Counted from the stretch's first letter, positions 18,839 to 28,148 are shown. The stretch: 47,953 nucleotides of DNA from an uncultured Collinsella sp. (GCA_902494035.1 CABURV010000004.1:1-47953); one strand, 5' to 3'. Made by a program: numbers and translations. The notes: a model not told the origin generated them from the letters alone.

Positions 18839-20683
18839 TTGAATTATCTGAGTGAGATGCTCAAATTGCCGGTCTTGGACGTCGACGGCGAAAAGCTCGG
18901 CGTGGTTAACGATTTTGGCATTGCAACCGGCGAAGTTTTTCCGCACGTGACGTCGCTCGCGTTCCGTGGTCCCGGCAAGACGCCGTTTATGATCAGCTGG
19001 CGCAAATGGGTCGACCGTATCGACGAGACGGGTGTACACCTTAAGACGTTGGCCACCGAAATCCGTTTTTCGTACCTGCAGCCGACCGAACTCTTGCTTG
19101 CCCGCGACGTGCTCAACAAGCAGATTGTCGACACGCAGGGCATGAAGGTCGTGCGCGTAAACGACATCAAGTTCTCTATGTCGGGCGAAAATCAGCTGCG
19201 CCTGCTGGGCGCCGAGGTCGGTGCTCGCGGTCTGCTACGCGCCATCAGCCCCACGCTCGAGCATGTCGTCGAGGGCTTTATGAAGCACTTGGGCAAGCCG
19301 CTCAGCGAGGACATTATCGCCTGGTCTTACATGGACCTGCTCGATCGCTCGACTAAGAACATCCAGCTCTCGGTGTCGCACAAGACGCTTGGCGAGCTGC
19401 ATCCTGCCGACATTGCCGACATTATCGAGCAGCTCGACCCGCGCCTGCGCGCGCAGGTGTTCGCGCAGCTCGATACGGCACAGGCCGCCGAGGCCATCTC
19501 GGAGTTCGATGATGACGAGCTCATGACCGAGATGCTCGAGGGTCTGTCCGATACCGACGCATCGTCGATGCTGGCCATGATGGACCCGGACGACGCTGCC
19601 GACCTGATCGACGAGCTCGATTATGAGAAGGCCGAGAAGCTCCTGCGCCTGATGGGCGTCAAGGAGGAGAAGGCGATTCGCAATCTGCTGGGCTACGAGG
19701 ACAACACCGCCGGCCGCATCATGACCTCGGAGTTTGTCTCGCTGCCCGCCACGGCGACGGTCGGCGATGCCATCGAGGCGATTCGCAAGCTCGACGAGGA
19801 CTTTGAGAGCGTCTACTACGTCTATACCGAGGATCCGAGCGGCATGCTGACGGGCGTGCTTTCGCTGCGCACGCTGATCGTGGCCGACCGCGACGCCACG
19901 CTGGGCCAGCTCGCCTATCGCGATCTGGTCTACGTGTCGCCCGACGAGGACCAGGAAGACGTAACGGACGAGATGACCAAGTACGACCTGGTTGCCATCC
20001 CTGTCTGCGACGAGAATCGTCATATCCTGGGTATCGTGACCTTCGACGACGCCATGGACGTTATCGCCGAGGAGCATCAGGAGGACCTGCAGATCGCCGG
20101 TGTCGGCTCGGGCGATAGCGCGTCGGACGACTCGACGAACGTGCTCAGCTGGTTCGTGCATCGTCAGTACTGGGTCGTCGTGTGGGGCATTGCCTCGTGC
20201 CTTATGGCGACGGTGCTGGGGACGGCGCTGGGCTCCGCGCATCTGGTGGTGTTCCCCATGTGCGCCATGCCGCTCGTGCTGCTGGCTGCCTCGCGCATGG
20301 TGTCGTTCGTCAAGAACTACTTCCTCGAGTACGACGGTCACGACGACGAGCCCAAACCGTACCTGGGATTCTTCTTCCAGAGCACGGGCATGGGCCTGAT
20401 TCTGTCACTCGTGACCTACCTGTGCGCCCAGCTGGTGCGCACCGCCGCGTTCCCCGATGCGCCCATGTTTGAGGAGCAACTCTTTACCGGGTGCTTTAAT
20501 ATCGCTGCCATCATTTGCCTGGTTGGCAACATGAGCGCCGTGATTTACCTGATGGTGCTGTTCTGGCGTGACGAGCATGACCTCAACACGTCGGGCACCG
20601 CCATGAACGTTATTGCCGTCATGATCTCGTGCGTAGCGTACTGCGCCGCTGCGGTGCTGCTCGCCATGTCGGTCATTGGTTAG
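18839..20683 (+). CDS. MgtE-like protein (PRC, MgtE_N, CBS pair) with atypical membrane domain
   Basis: This 614-residue protein has a PRC-barrel-like region with a KLGVVNDFGI strand (1 to about 170), an MgtE_N superhelical domain (about 185-295, with HPADIADIIEQLDP and MDPDDAADLIDEL), two CBS domains (about 300-425) and five hydrophobic segments (about 440-614). MgtE-type N and CBS domains sense cytosolic magnesium. The membrane part lacks the MgtE pore signature GGNxGxQ, and the final helix has Asn (GTAMNVIAVM) where MgtE has the selectivity Asp; so transport by this protein alone is doubtful. It begins at TTG with GGGAG upstream (ATGs nearby are out of frame). The NRAMP gene follows after 8 bp in the same operon. 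Confidence 0.85.
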   Translation: MNYLSEMLKLPVLDVDGEKLGVVNDFGIATGEVFPHVTSLAFRGPGKTPFMISWRKWVDRIDETGVHLKTLATEIRFSYLQPTELLLARDVLNKQIVDTQGMKVVRVNDIKFSMSGENQLRLLGAEVGARGLLRAISPTLEHVVEGFMKHLGKPLSEDIIAWSYMDLLDRSTKNIQLSVSHKTLGELHPADIADIIEQLDPRLRAQVFAQLDTAQAAEAISEFDDDELMTEMLEGLSDTDASSMLAMMDPDDAADLIDELDYEKAEKLLRLMGVKEEKAIRNLLGYEDNTAGRIMTSEFVSLPATATVGDAIEAIRKLDEDFESVYYVYTEDPSGMLTGVLSLRTLIVADRDATLGQLAYRDLVYVSPDEDQEDVTDEMTKYDLVAIPVCDENRHILGIVTFDDAMDVIAEEHQEDLQIAGVGSGDSASDDSTNVLSWFVHRQYWVVVWGIASCLMATVLGTALGSAHLVVFPMCAMPLVLLAASRMVSFVKNYFLEYDGHDDEPKPYLGFFFQSTGMGLILSLVTYLCAQLVRTAAFPDAPMFEEQLFTGCFNIAAIICLVGNMSAVIYLMVLFWRDEHDLNTSGTAMNVIAVMISCVAYCAAAVLLAMSVIG

Positions 20684-20691
20684 GTGGTCGC

Positions 20692-21954
20692 GTGCAAAAT
20701 ACCAAGCAAAAGTCGGGCACCAAGCAAAAGTTGACCATCGCGGCCATCTTTGGCGCTATGGGTCCCGGTCTGCTGGCGGCGCTTTCGGGCAATGACGCCG
20801 GCGGCATTGCAACGTATTCCAGCGCGGGCGCCAGCTATGGCTATAAGATGCTCTGGATGCTTCCCGTCATGACTGTGCTGCTCATCGTGACGCAGGAGAC
20901 CGCGGCGCGCTGCGGCTGCGTCACGGGCAAGGGCCTGGCATCGCTCATTCGCGAGCGCTTTGGCGTGCGCAAGAGTGTACTTGCTATGGCGGCGCTGTTG
21001 ATCGCCAACACGGCTGTGACCATTTCGGAGTTTGCGGGCATCGCCAGCGGCCTTGCTCTCTTTGGCGTGCCGGCGAGCATCTCGGTGCCGTTGGTGGCGC
21101 TGCTGGTGTGGATGCTTACCATGTCGGGTAGTTTCCAGCGCATCGAGAAGATTCTGCTGCTGGTGAGCTGCGTGTTCGTGACCTATATTGTCGCCGCGTT
21201 TATGGCTGGCCCCAACTGGGGTGAGGTCGCGGTCGATCTGGTCGTGCCTAACATTCAAAATGACCCCAGCTACGTGTCGCTCGTGGTCGCAACGATCGGC
21301 ACCACCATCGCGCCGTGGATGATTTTCTTGGCGCAGAACAACGTGGTCGATAAGAACGCGGGCGAGGACGATATCGTGCTGCAACGCATCGATACCGTGA
21401 GCGGCTCGCTTGCCGCCGATGTCATTGCCGGCTTTATTATCATCACGACCGGTACGGTGTTGTTCCCGGCGGGTATTCAGATTAGCGATGCCGCCGATGC
21501 TGCCCGCGCGTTGGAGCCTATTGCGGGTCAGTGGTCCACGGTACTGTTTGCCTCGGGCCTGGTCGCGGCGAGCTTCTTGGCCGCCTGCGTGCTGCCGGGC
21601 GTTACGTCGAGCGCTATCTGTGAGGCATTTGGCTGGGAGCGCGGTGCCGACCGCAGCTGGGACGAGGCCCCGGTCTATCGCGGCATCATTACGGCCATCA
21701 TCGGTATCTCTGCCGTGCTGGTGCTTATGCCCGGCGTCGATCTGTTCCAGATTATGATGACCTCTCAGGTCATCAATGGCGTGCTACTGCCCGTGGTTCT
21801 GGTGTTCCAGGTGGTTATCGCCGCCGACCGTCACATTATGGGCGCCAACCGCAACGGCCGCGTGTGGAACGTGCTCACTTGGGCGACTATCGCCGTGATT
21901 ACGGTGCTGACGGTCGTCATGTTTGTGCTGCAAGCGATGGGCTACAGCGCTTAA
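20692..21954 (+). CDS. NRAMP (SLC11) family transporter, probably magnesium-type (NRMT-like)
   Basis: This 420-residue, ~11-segment membrane protein belongs to the SLC11 family. The canonical first-helix metal motif DPGN reads DAGG (Asp35-Gly38), so Asp is kept and Asn is lost; the sixth-helix motif MPH reads APW (Ala207-Trp209), so the Met ligand that selects soft transition metals and the His are both lost. Loss of Met is described for prokaryotic NRAMP-related magnesium transporters (NRMTs, studied from Eggerthella lenta, also a coriobacterium). Together with the MgtE-like neighbour this argues for magnesium uptake. The start is GTG at VQNTKQK, preceded by AGGTGG. The operon ends at a strong terminator. 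Confidence 0.88.
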   Translation: MQNTKQKSGTKQKLTIAAIFGAMGPGLLAALSGNDAGGIATYSSAGASYGYKMLWMLPVMTVLLIVTQETAARCGCVTGKGLASLIRERFGVRKSVLAMAALLIANTAVTISEFAGIASGLALFGVPASISVPLVALLVWMLTMSGSFQRIEKILLLVSCVFVTYIVAAFMAGPNWGEVAVDLVVPNIQNDPSYVSLVVATIGTTIAPWMIFLAQNNVVDKNAGEDDIVLQRIDTVSGSLAADVIAGFIIITTGTVLFPAGIQISDAADAARALEPIAGQWSTVLFASGLVAASFLAACVLPGVTSSAICEAFGWERGADRSWDEAPVYRGIITAIIGISAVLVLMPGVDLFQIMMTSQVINGVLLPVVLVFQVVIAADRHIMGANRNGRVWNVLTWATIAVITVLTVVMFVLQAMGYSA

Positions 21955-21973
21955 CGCCCACTTTTGTTTCCGA

Positions 21974-22006
21974 ACAGGCCGCAGCGATGGGCTGCGGCCT
22001 GTTTTT
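21974..22006 (+). terminator. Rho-independent terminator after NRAMP gene
   Basis: A stem of about 11 bp (ACAGGCCGCAG with CTGCGGCCTGT) is followed by TTTT. Confidence 0.9.
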
Positions 22007-22474
22007 CGTCTGCTATAGGGTGTTAATTATATAGCGGTGGGCAAAAAATGCCAAAAGTGAGTACTGTTGCTAAGTGAATAGCATTTACATCCAAGAAGAT
22101 AATGAACATAACCTATAGTATATTCATTAAAATTGGCTCCAATACGCCTTAAACCAGTCAGGCTGGCTGCTTTAGGGGGGGGGTGTAGGGTTCGCTCGGG
22201 CGTCATTTTGGGTGGTTTTGCCTGCTACTAAAATGGTAACAGTACTCATATTTGCCCTTTTTTGCCCACAGACCTTTGAGGGTGCGGCGAAAAGGGCTTG
22301 TTTTGATTGTTTGGGGCAGGCGCGAGGCGCGGAAACGATGTCTGGAGTGACGGAGCGGCCTGGAATTCATCCGTAGAGGTCTTCATTGGCTGCGCCAGGA
22401 GTGTCCCTAAGTGCCGGAGGGGGTGTCTGCCGTGGCAGACACCCCCTCCGGATGTGGGAAGTTTACGCTGCAGG
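22007..22474. other. Intergenic region: AT-rich stretch and G9 tract
   Basis: Positions 22010-22140 are unusually AT-rich for this genome, with no gene. A run of nine G occurs at 22175-22183. Reading frames in the rest encode Pro/Ser/Arg-rich shadow peptides only. The perfect hairpin at 22414-22451 is listed separately. Confidence 0.5.
22414..22451. terminator. 18-bp perfect inverted repeat, possible terminator of acyltransferase gene
   Basis: Arms at 22414-22431 and 22434-22451 (CCGGAGGGGGTGTCTGCC and its complement) are perfectly complementary with a two-base centre. It lies just downstream of the acyltransferase stop on the minus strand. There is no U-tract on that side, so it could be an mRNA-stabilising 3' hairpin rather than a terminator. 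Confidence 0.55.
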
Positions 22475-24691
22475 TTACTTGTCGGTGCCCAGCTTGTGTG
22501 GCTTGAGAGCGAGCGCATTGACGAGTGCGTCGGTGGCAGACTTGACGGCTGCCGGCTGCGGATCGTTGACGTGATCCTCGGGGTGTACGGGCAGGTCCTT
22601 CTTGACGGCATCGTGGATCAAGTTGAGGTACTCAGTCACGCCAGTGGTCGATAGATGCGTGCCATCGCCATCGAACAGGTCGTTGCGGTTGGCACTGTAT
22701 CCGTACCAGTCGATAACGCGCACGTTCTTGTAGCGCGTAGCGGCGTTGGCGATGGCCTGGTTGGTAGAGCCAACCCACGGCTGCGGGCTGCGCGTGTTTA
22801 CAAATACGACGGTGCGCTGATTGCCGGCATCGGCCATGATGGCGTCAATCTGGGCATCGGTCACTAGGCCGTTGGTGCCCAGCGCAAAGACTACGATCTT
22901 GCCGGCGAGGTTCTGCTGGATATAACCCTCAAATGTTGTGCGGCCCGCATCGAACTGGCGGCCCTTTTCGGCATCGATGTGACTGTGGGGGAACACGCCG
23001 TCAAAGGAATCGACGGCGCGCAGCGACACAGAGTCGCCGATCATCAACAGGTCGTAGGAGCCATCGGGGAAGCCGTCGTTGTCCTCGTCGGTGTCGTCGG
23101 CCGCCTGCTGGTCGGTGGGCGCGGTGTTCTTGGCTTTCTTGTTGAGGACTTCGGCGCCCTCGCCGCTCAGCGCAGACGTCTCGGGCACAAAGATCAGGCC
23201 GCCCAGTGCAACGACCAACACGACAGCGCAGGCTGCGCAGACAGGGACGTGCGCGCGTGCCCAGTTGGCGGGCGTGGTGGTGCTATCGCGGAATTCGGCG
23301 ACGGTGCGGCCGAAGGCGCCCTTCCTAAACGGCGTTTCGATAAAGCGATAGGAGCACTCGGCTACGGCGACCACCAGCAGCACCTGCAAGATGTACTGCC
23401 ACCAGGGCGTATCGTTGATGTTGGCGACCGGGTTCATAAGCAGAAGCAGCGGATAGTGCCACAGGTAGATGCTGTACGAGCGCTTGCCAACCCACACGAG
23501 CGGCTCGGCGGACAGTGCGCGGGAAACCATTCCTTGGGGCTGCACGCAGGCGGCAATAACCATGAGCGTGAGGATTGAGCATAGCAGCGTGCCTCCGCGA
23601 TACTGGAACGCGGTGTAGCCGTTGGTGAGCGCGACCATGGCGGCAAGGCCAACCAGACCCACGACGCCCAATACATCGATGGATGCGGGCGAGGACCAAA
23701 AGCGCACGAGGGCGCTCGGCTGTACCGGGGCGGTCTCGGCTGATTCGTCGGCCTTCTCGCCAGGCTTGCCTTCGGCGCTCTTGCCGCGCTTGGCGGCGCC
23801 AGCCAGGCGATTGAGCCCCAAACGATGTGCGAGACGCACCGGCGCCAGGTCGCGATCGGGGATAAAGGCCATCCAGGCACCCAGCAGCAGCGAGAACACG
23901 CGGGTGTCGGTGCCGTAGTACACGCGGCTGGGGTCGGCGGCAGGGTTGTAAAGCACCATCATGGCGAGGGCGGAAACCGCGGCAAGGCCCAGAACCACGC
24001 GGCGCGTGTTGGGCTTGCTCACATGCATGGATACCATGGCAAACAGCAGTGGCGGCCAAATTAGGTAGAACTGTTCCTCGATGGCAAGCGACCAAAAGTG
24101 CGTGAGCGGCGAGGGGTCGCCCAGGGCATTGAAGTACGAGACGTTTTGGGCAATCTGCCACCAGTTGTTGAAGAACAGCAGCGACGGCAGGATGTCGGGG
24201 CGCATCTTGGTGAGCATCACGTGGTTAAAGATGGTGCACAGCGCGCAGGTCACGAACACTACCGTTACCACGGCGGGGACCAGGCGACGGATGCGGCGAG
24301 TCCAGAAGCTCTTAAGGTCGATGCGGCCGGTCTTAGCGACTTCGTTGAGCAGCAAGCGCGTGATTAGATAGCCCGAAAGCACAAAGAAGATCGTGACGCC
24401 GAGCAGGCCGCCCTGAGCCCACGTGAGGTTGAGGTGATAGAGCACCACCGCGACGACGGCAAGCGTGCGCAGGCCGTCGAGCGCAGGAATGTAGCGGGAC
24501 TTGGGACGAGCGGGCGCCTGTTCTTTTGCGGCGCTGTTAGTGTGGGCGTCCTTGTTGGTGGGCGTTCGATGCGGGACCGGGCCGCGTCGCGATTCGCCGG
24601 CGCGGCGGTCGGCGCGTGGGCGTTCGTGCGGCGCCTGGTTATCGGGCGCGCGGCGCGGACCGCGTGGGCTCGATGGTGGGAATTGTTCCAT
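22475..24691 (-). CDS. OatA-like membrane acyltransferase with SGNH domain
   Basis: This 738-residue protein has a charged Pro/Arg-rich cytoplasmic N-terminus (1-65), an Acyltransferase_3 domain of about ten membrane segments (from YIPALDGLRTLAVVAVVLYH, with the conserved His, through about residue 440), and an extracytoplasmic SGNH hydrolase domain from about residue 545. The SGNH blocks are intact: GDSVSLRA, GTNG and DGTHLS. This is the OatA architecture that O-acetylates peptidoglycan or other cell-wall glycans and confers lysozyme resistance; the exact acceptor cannot be told. The insert between membrane segments (about 285-320, Lys/Glu-rich) is a cytoplasmic loop. It is transcribed alone. 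Confidence 0.9.
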   Translation of the reverse strand: MEQFPPSSPRGPRRAPDNQAPHERPRADRRAGESRRGPVPHRTPTNKDAHTNSAAKEQAPARPKSRYIPALDGLRTLAVVAVVLYHLNLTWAQGGLLGVTIFFVLSGYLITRLLLNEVAKTGRIDLKSFWTRRIRRLVPAVVTVVFVTCALCTIFNHVMLTKMRPDILPSLLFFNNWWQIAQNVSYFNALGDPSPLTHFWSLAIEEQFYLIWPPLLFAMVSMHVSKPNTRRVVLGLAAVSALAMMVLYNPAADPSRVYYGTDTRVFSLLLGAWMAFIPDRDLAPVRLAHRLGLNRLAGAAKRGKSAEGKPGEKADESAETAPVQPSALVRFWSSPASIDVLGVVGLVGLAAMVALTNGYTAFQYRGGTLLCSILTLMVIAACVQPQGMVSRALSAEPLVWVGKRSYSIYLWHYPLLLLMNPVANINDTPWWQYILQVLLVVAVAECSYRFIETPFRKGAFGRTVAEFRDSTTTPANWARAHVPVCAACAVVLVVALGGLIFVPETSALSGEGAEVLNKKAKNTAPTDQQAADDTDEDNDGFPDGSYDLLMIGDSVSLRAVDSFDGVFPHSHIDAEKGRQFDAGRTTFEGYIQQNLAGKIVVFALGTNGLVTDAQIDAIMADAGNQRTVVFVNTRSPQPWVGSTNQAIANAATRYKNVRVIDWYGYSANRNDLFDGDGTHLSTTGVTEYLNLIHDAVKKDLPVHPEDHVNDPQPAAVKSATDALVNALALKPHKLGTDK

Positions 24692-24877
24692 AAAACATCA
24701 TCCAATGACGAGAATAATCAGCACATATTCATTGTAGCTGCCTGCTCCTGTGAATGCTTGCTGCTGGCGCAACCTCAAGGGCGCGTTCACATCAAAGTGA
24801 ACTAAAGTTATAGAGGTGCGAGAGCGCACGATCGACGGCCGACGGTGGGCATAAGGCCCGCAGATGAGGAGGTTTCC

Positions 24878-25840
24878 ATGGCAGATCGCGGCATCGTTGC
24901 GGTGTTCGGCAGCATGAACATGGACCTTTCGGTGGCGTGCGAACGCATGCCGCGCGCGGGCGAGACCGTCGGTGGCAGTGGTTTTATCACCAACGCCGGC
25001 GGCAAGGGCGCCAACCAGGCCGTCGCCGCCGCGCGCATGGGTGCGCGCACGTGCATGATTGGCGCGGTCGGGCGCGACGCGTTTGGCGATGTGCTCGTGG
25101 CGGGGCTCCAAGATGCTGGCGTGGACTGTGACTTTGTGGCGCGTCGCGATGACGTGGAGACGGGAACGGCGACCATCATTCGCTGCGAGGGCGACAACCG
25201 CATCGTGCTGTCACCGGGCGCCAACCATGCGCTTGCGGGCGAGGACGTTGCCTGCGCGCTGAAACGTCTGGTGGCCGATGAGCTCGACGGCGATGTTTGT
25301 GAGTTTGCCCCGGCTGCCGGAAGCGTCTTTATCGCCCAGGGCGAATGTGACCTGATGGCAACGGCCACGGCGCTCTCTTGCGCTCACGAGCTGGGGTTCT
25401 ATACGGTCTTTAATCCAGCTCCTGCCTGCGAGTTGCCTGCGGAGGTCTGGCCTGCGGTCGACCTGGTCTGTCCCAACGAGACTGAGTGCCAGGCGCTGAC
25501 GGGTATCCTGCCCAAGGACGATGGGAGCTGCGCCGCCGCGCTCAACGCCCTGCTTGCTAAGGGCGCCGGGGCTGCGGTCATCACGCTGGGCGGCGCCGGC
25601 TCGGTTACGCTCGGCGATGGCGGTGAGCTGCTGCGCATGCCGGCGCTTTCGAGCACGGTAGTCGATACCACGGCCGCCGGCGATACGTTTATCGGCGCGT
25701 TGGCGGCGGCTCGCCTAGAGGGCTTGCCGCTCTTGGAGTGCATGGCCGCGGGTGCTCGCGCCTCGGCAGTGACGGTGTCGCGCCTGGGCGCTCAGCAATC
25801 GATTCCCACGCGCGCCGAAGTTGAACATTGGTTTGGTTAA
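24878..25840 (+). CDS. rbsK: Ribokinase (PfkB family)
   Basis: This 320-residue cytoplasmic sugar kinase phosphorylates ribose to ribose 5-phosphate. PfkB signatures are present: the N-terminal FGSMNMDLSV and GGKGANQAVAAARMG (substrate-binding Gly-Gly and Asn), and the C-terminal DTTAAGDTFIGALA with catalytic Asp269. Start chosen at MADRGIV after GAGGAGG; the open frame begins 11 codons earlier. It lies 30 bp ahead of a nucleoside hydrolase gene, so the pair should cleave ribonucleosides and phosphorylate the released ribose. A different PfkB substrate, such as another pentose or a nucleoside, is possible. Confidence 0.87.
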   Translation: MADRGIVAVFGSMNMDLSVACERMPRAGETVGGSGFITNAGGKGANQAVAAARMGARTCMIGAVGRDAFGDVLVAGLQDAGVDCDFVARRDDVETGTATIIRCEGDNRIVLSPGANHALAGEDVACALKRLVADELDGDVCEFAPAAGSVFIAQGECDLMATATALSCAHELGFYTVFNPAPACELPAEVWPAVDLVCPNETECQALTGILPKDDGSCAAALNALLAKGAGAAVITLGGAGSVTLGDGGELLRMPALSSTVVDTTAAGDTFIGALAAARLEGLPLLECMAAGARASAVTVSRLGAQQSIPTRAEVEHWFG

Positions 25841-25870
25841 ACGATAAAGACGGAGAAGCGGAGTAGAACA

Positions 25871-26845
25871 ATGGCAACCAAGAAGCTGATCCTTGATCTG
25901 GATATGGGTGTGGACGATGCGATGGCGCTCGCCTATGCCATCGCGAGCCCCGAGGTGGAGCTCGTGGGCATCACCACGTGCTTTGGCAACGTGCGCGTCG
26001 AGCAATCGGCGCACAATTGCCTGGCGGTGCTCGATCTGCTGGGTCGCCCCGAGGTTCCGGTGTACCTGGGTGCCGACCGTCCTCTGCAGGCGACTGAGCC
26101 CTATACGCCGCCGGCGTCCACCGCGCTTATTCACGGCAAGAACGGCATCGGCGGCGCGAGCGTGCCCGCGTCGCCCTACGAGCCGGTGGGGGCGACCTCG
26201 GCCGACGGCAACGCTGCGGTCGATTATCTGATCGATGCCGCGCGCACCTATGGTCCCGATCTGGTCTACGTAGCGACTGGCCCGCTCTCCAACCTGGCGC
26301 TCGCCCTAGAGCGCGATGCGGCGGCGATGATGTCCATCGGCCGCGTGGTCGTGATGGGCGGCGCCCTTACCGTGCCCGGCAACGTGAGCGCGGGCGCCGA
26401 GGCCAACATGGCGAGCGACCCCGAGGCAGCCGACGCGGTACTGCGCTCGGGCCGTAAGCTCACCATGGTGGGCCTGGACGTGACGCATCGCGTGGTGCTC
26501 ACGCGCCGCGACATTGCCGGCTGGACGGGCTCGGGCACCATGGCCGGTTGCGCGTTTGCGAGCATGGTGGAGCACTATATTGGCTCGTACGAGATGAACG
26601 CCCCCTACCTGGGTGGTTGTGCGCTGCACGATCCGCTGGCCGTCGCCGTGGCGATCGACCCCACGCTCGTGGGCGCGCTCGGCTGTAATCTGCGTGTTGA
26701 TCTGCTGGGCGAGTATCGCGGCCGCACCATTTGCGACGAGCGCCGCCTATCCGATCCGGACAAGAGTGCGCTTGTGGCGCTGACCGTGGATGCCCCGCGC
26801 TTCCTGTCCGAGTTCAAGACGCGCATGGCCCGCGTCCTGGGCTAA
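25871..26845 (+). CDS. Nucleoside hydrolase (IunH/RihA family)
   Basis: This 324-residue enzyme hydrolyses the N-glycosidic bond of nucleosides to base and ribose. The calcium-binding N-terminal motif DxDxGxDDAMA is present as DLDMGVDDAMA; the substrate-binding motif NVSAGAEANMASDPEAAD corresponds to the family NxTPxAEFNxxxDPEAA, with Phe replaced by Ala; the C-terminal His-Asp is in ALHDPLAVA. Base preference cannot be read from sequence. There is no signal peptide, so it is cytoplasmic and acts with the ribokinase encoded just upstream. A strong terminator follows. Confidence 0.9.
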   Translation: MATKKLILDLDMGVDDAMALAYAIASPEVELVGITTCFGNVRVEQSAHNCLAVLDLLGRPEVPVYLGADRPLQATEPYTPPASTALIHGKNGIGGASVPASPYEPVGATSADGNAAVDYLIDAARTYGPDLVYVATGPLSNLALALERDAAAMMSIGRVVVMGGALTVPGNVSAGAEANMASDPEAADAVLRSGRKLTMVGLDVTHRVVLTRRDIAGWTGSGTMAGCAFASMVEHYIGSYEMNAPYLGGCALHDPLAVAVAIDPTLVGALGCNLRVDLLGEYRGRTICDERRLSDPDKSALVALTVDAPRFLSEFKTRMARVLG

Positions 26846-26856
26846 TTGATTTTCAC

Positions 26857-26896
26857 GCCCCGTCCCATGTAGTCAATTTGGGACGGGGCTTTTTTA
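26857..26896 (+). terminator. Terminator after nucleoside hydrolase, GGGACGGGG family
   Basis: An 11-bp stem (GCCCCGTCCCA with TGGGACGGGGC) is followed by TTTTTT. The loop and stem resemble the hairpin after the FGGY kinase near 33280, so it belongs to a repeated terminator type. Confidence 0.9.
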
Positions 26897-26943
26897 GCTA
26901 CCGAGTAAATGTGCCCGTTGGGGGAATAGTTGCACCACTTCGC

Positions 26944-27000
26944 TTGACAACAGGCTAAACTAGCTATTAAACATTTACTATTCTGTTTAGATTGAATTTG
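26944..27000 (+). promoter_or_regulatory. Probable promoter and operator of the LacI gene
   Basis: TTGACA at 26944-26949 is followed 15 bases later by TATTAA. Half sites TAAAC and GTTTAG overlap it (26968-26992), which fits autoregulation by the LacI protein encoded downstream. The -10 spacing is short, so the exact start point is uncertain. Confidence 0.5.
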
Positions 27001-27072
27001 CGGTCGTTTAGTTGTCGAGTCACGGGGCGGTCAGACCACGATGCTCGACCACGACCGTTGCTTGGGGGAACA

Positions 27073-28083
27073 ATGGCCAAAGCAAGTGTTCGCGAGATCA
27101 GCCGCATCACCGGTTTTTCGCCCGCAACCGTGTCCAACGCGCTCAACCGCAAGCGCAGCGTGAGCGAGGAGACCGCCAAGGTCATCCTGGAGTGCGCGCA
27201 GTCGCTCGGCTATCAGCAGTCGACGCAGCTCGAGAGCATCCAGTTTGTGCTCGCGCGCAAGACGGGCGCCATCCTGGACGAGAGCACCTTCCACCCCGCG
27301 GTCATCGAGGGCGTGGAGCGCCAGGCACGTCGCCACGGCATGAGCACGAGCTTTGTTACGCTCGACTTTAGCGACTTGGATGCCGTACGTCCGCAGGTCG
27401 AGGGTCTGATCGCCGATCCGTCTGCCGCCATCGTGCTGATGGGCACCGAGCTGGGTGAGGAGGACTACGCCCTGTTCGCTAACTCCGCCGCCCACCTGAT
27501 TGTGCTCGATGGCTGGAGCGACCGCCAGTACTTCGATGCCGTGGTCATTGCCAATACCGATTCGGTGCTGCGTGCCGTGGATTACCTTATCGAGAAGGGT
27601 CACAAGCAAATCGGCTATCTGGCGGGCGATCTTCGCATCCGCAACTTTAAGGATCGCGAGCGCGGCTATCGCCAAGCGCTTGAGGACGCGGGCCTCGAGG
27701 CCAATCCGGCATGGCGCGTCACGCTGGGCACCACGCTCGAGGACGCTTATCGCGACATGGGCGCGTGGCTCGACGACGTCTCGCACGACGACCTGCCGAC
27801 GGCTTTCTTTGCCGAAAACGACGTGCTCGCCGTGGGTGCCATGCGCGCGCTCAACGAGCACGGCATACGCGTGCCCGAGGATGTCTCGATCATCGGCTTT
27901 GACGACCTATCTCTGGGTGCCTTCTCCAACCCGCCGCTCACCACGGTGCACGTTCCCAAACACGAGGTGGGCGAGATCGCGGTGCGCCGTCTGGTGGGCA
28001 ACATCCGCAATCCCAAGAGCTATACCTGCAAGACGGTCGTATCGACCTATTTTGTCGAGCGCCAAAGCGTGTGTGAAATCTAG
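27073..28083 (+). CDS. LacI-family transcriptional regulator
   Basis: This 336-residue regulator has an N-terminal helix-turn-helix (VREISRITGFSPATVSNALN, residues 5-24) and hinge, and a periplasmic-binding-protein-like effector domain (about 60-336; IIGFDDLSLGAFSNPPLTTV is the conserved C-terminal block). The effector is expected to be a sugar or sugar phosphate. It lies directly upstream of the isomerase/transketolase/kinase operon and is the best candidate for its control, together with the shared motifs in front of the isomerase and PTS genes. The ATG at MAKASVRE follows GGGGGAA; the longer frame upstream is not coding. A terminator follows it. Confidence 0.9.
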   Translation: MAKASVREISRITGFSPATVSNALNRKRSVSEETAKVILECAQSLGYQQSTQLESIQFVLARKTGAILDESTFHPAVIEGVERQARRHGMSTSFVTLDFSDLDAVRPQVEGLIADPSAAIVLMGTELGEEDYALFANSAAHLIVLDGWSDRQYFDAVVIANTDSVLRAVDYLIEKGHKQIGYLAGDLRIRNFKDRERGYRQALEDAGLEANPAWRVTLGTTLEDAYRDMGAWLDDVSHDDLPTAFFAENDVLAVGAMRALNEHGIRVPEDVSIIGFDDLSLGAFSNPPLTTVHVPKHEVGEIAVRRLVGNIRNPKSYTCKTVVSTYFVERQSVCEI

Positions 28084-28148
28084 ACAGAACGGCGCCAGAC
28101 CTCAGAGCGGAAAAGTCCGCCAAAGGCAACCATACATAACGCTACCAA

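Noticed and set aside
22246..22654. Short open frames beside the acyltransferase stop
   Set aside because: Both strands give Pro/Ser/Arg-rich shadow peptides overlapping the hairpin; no start signals.
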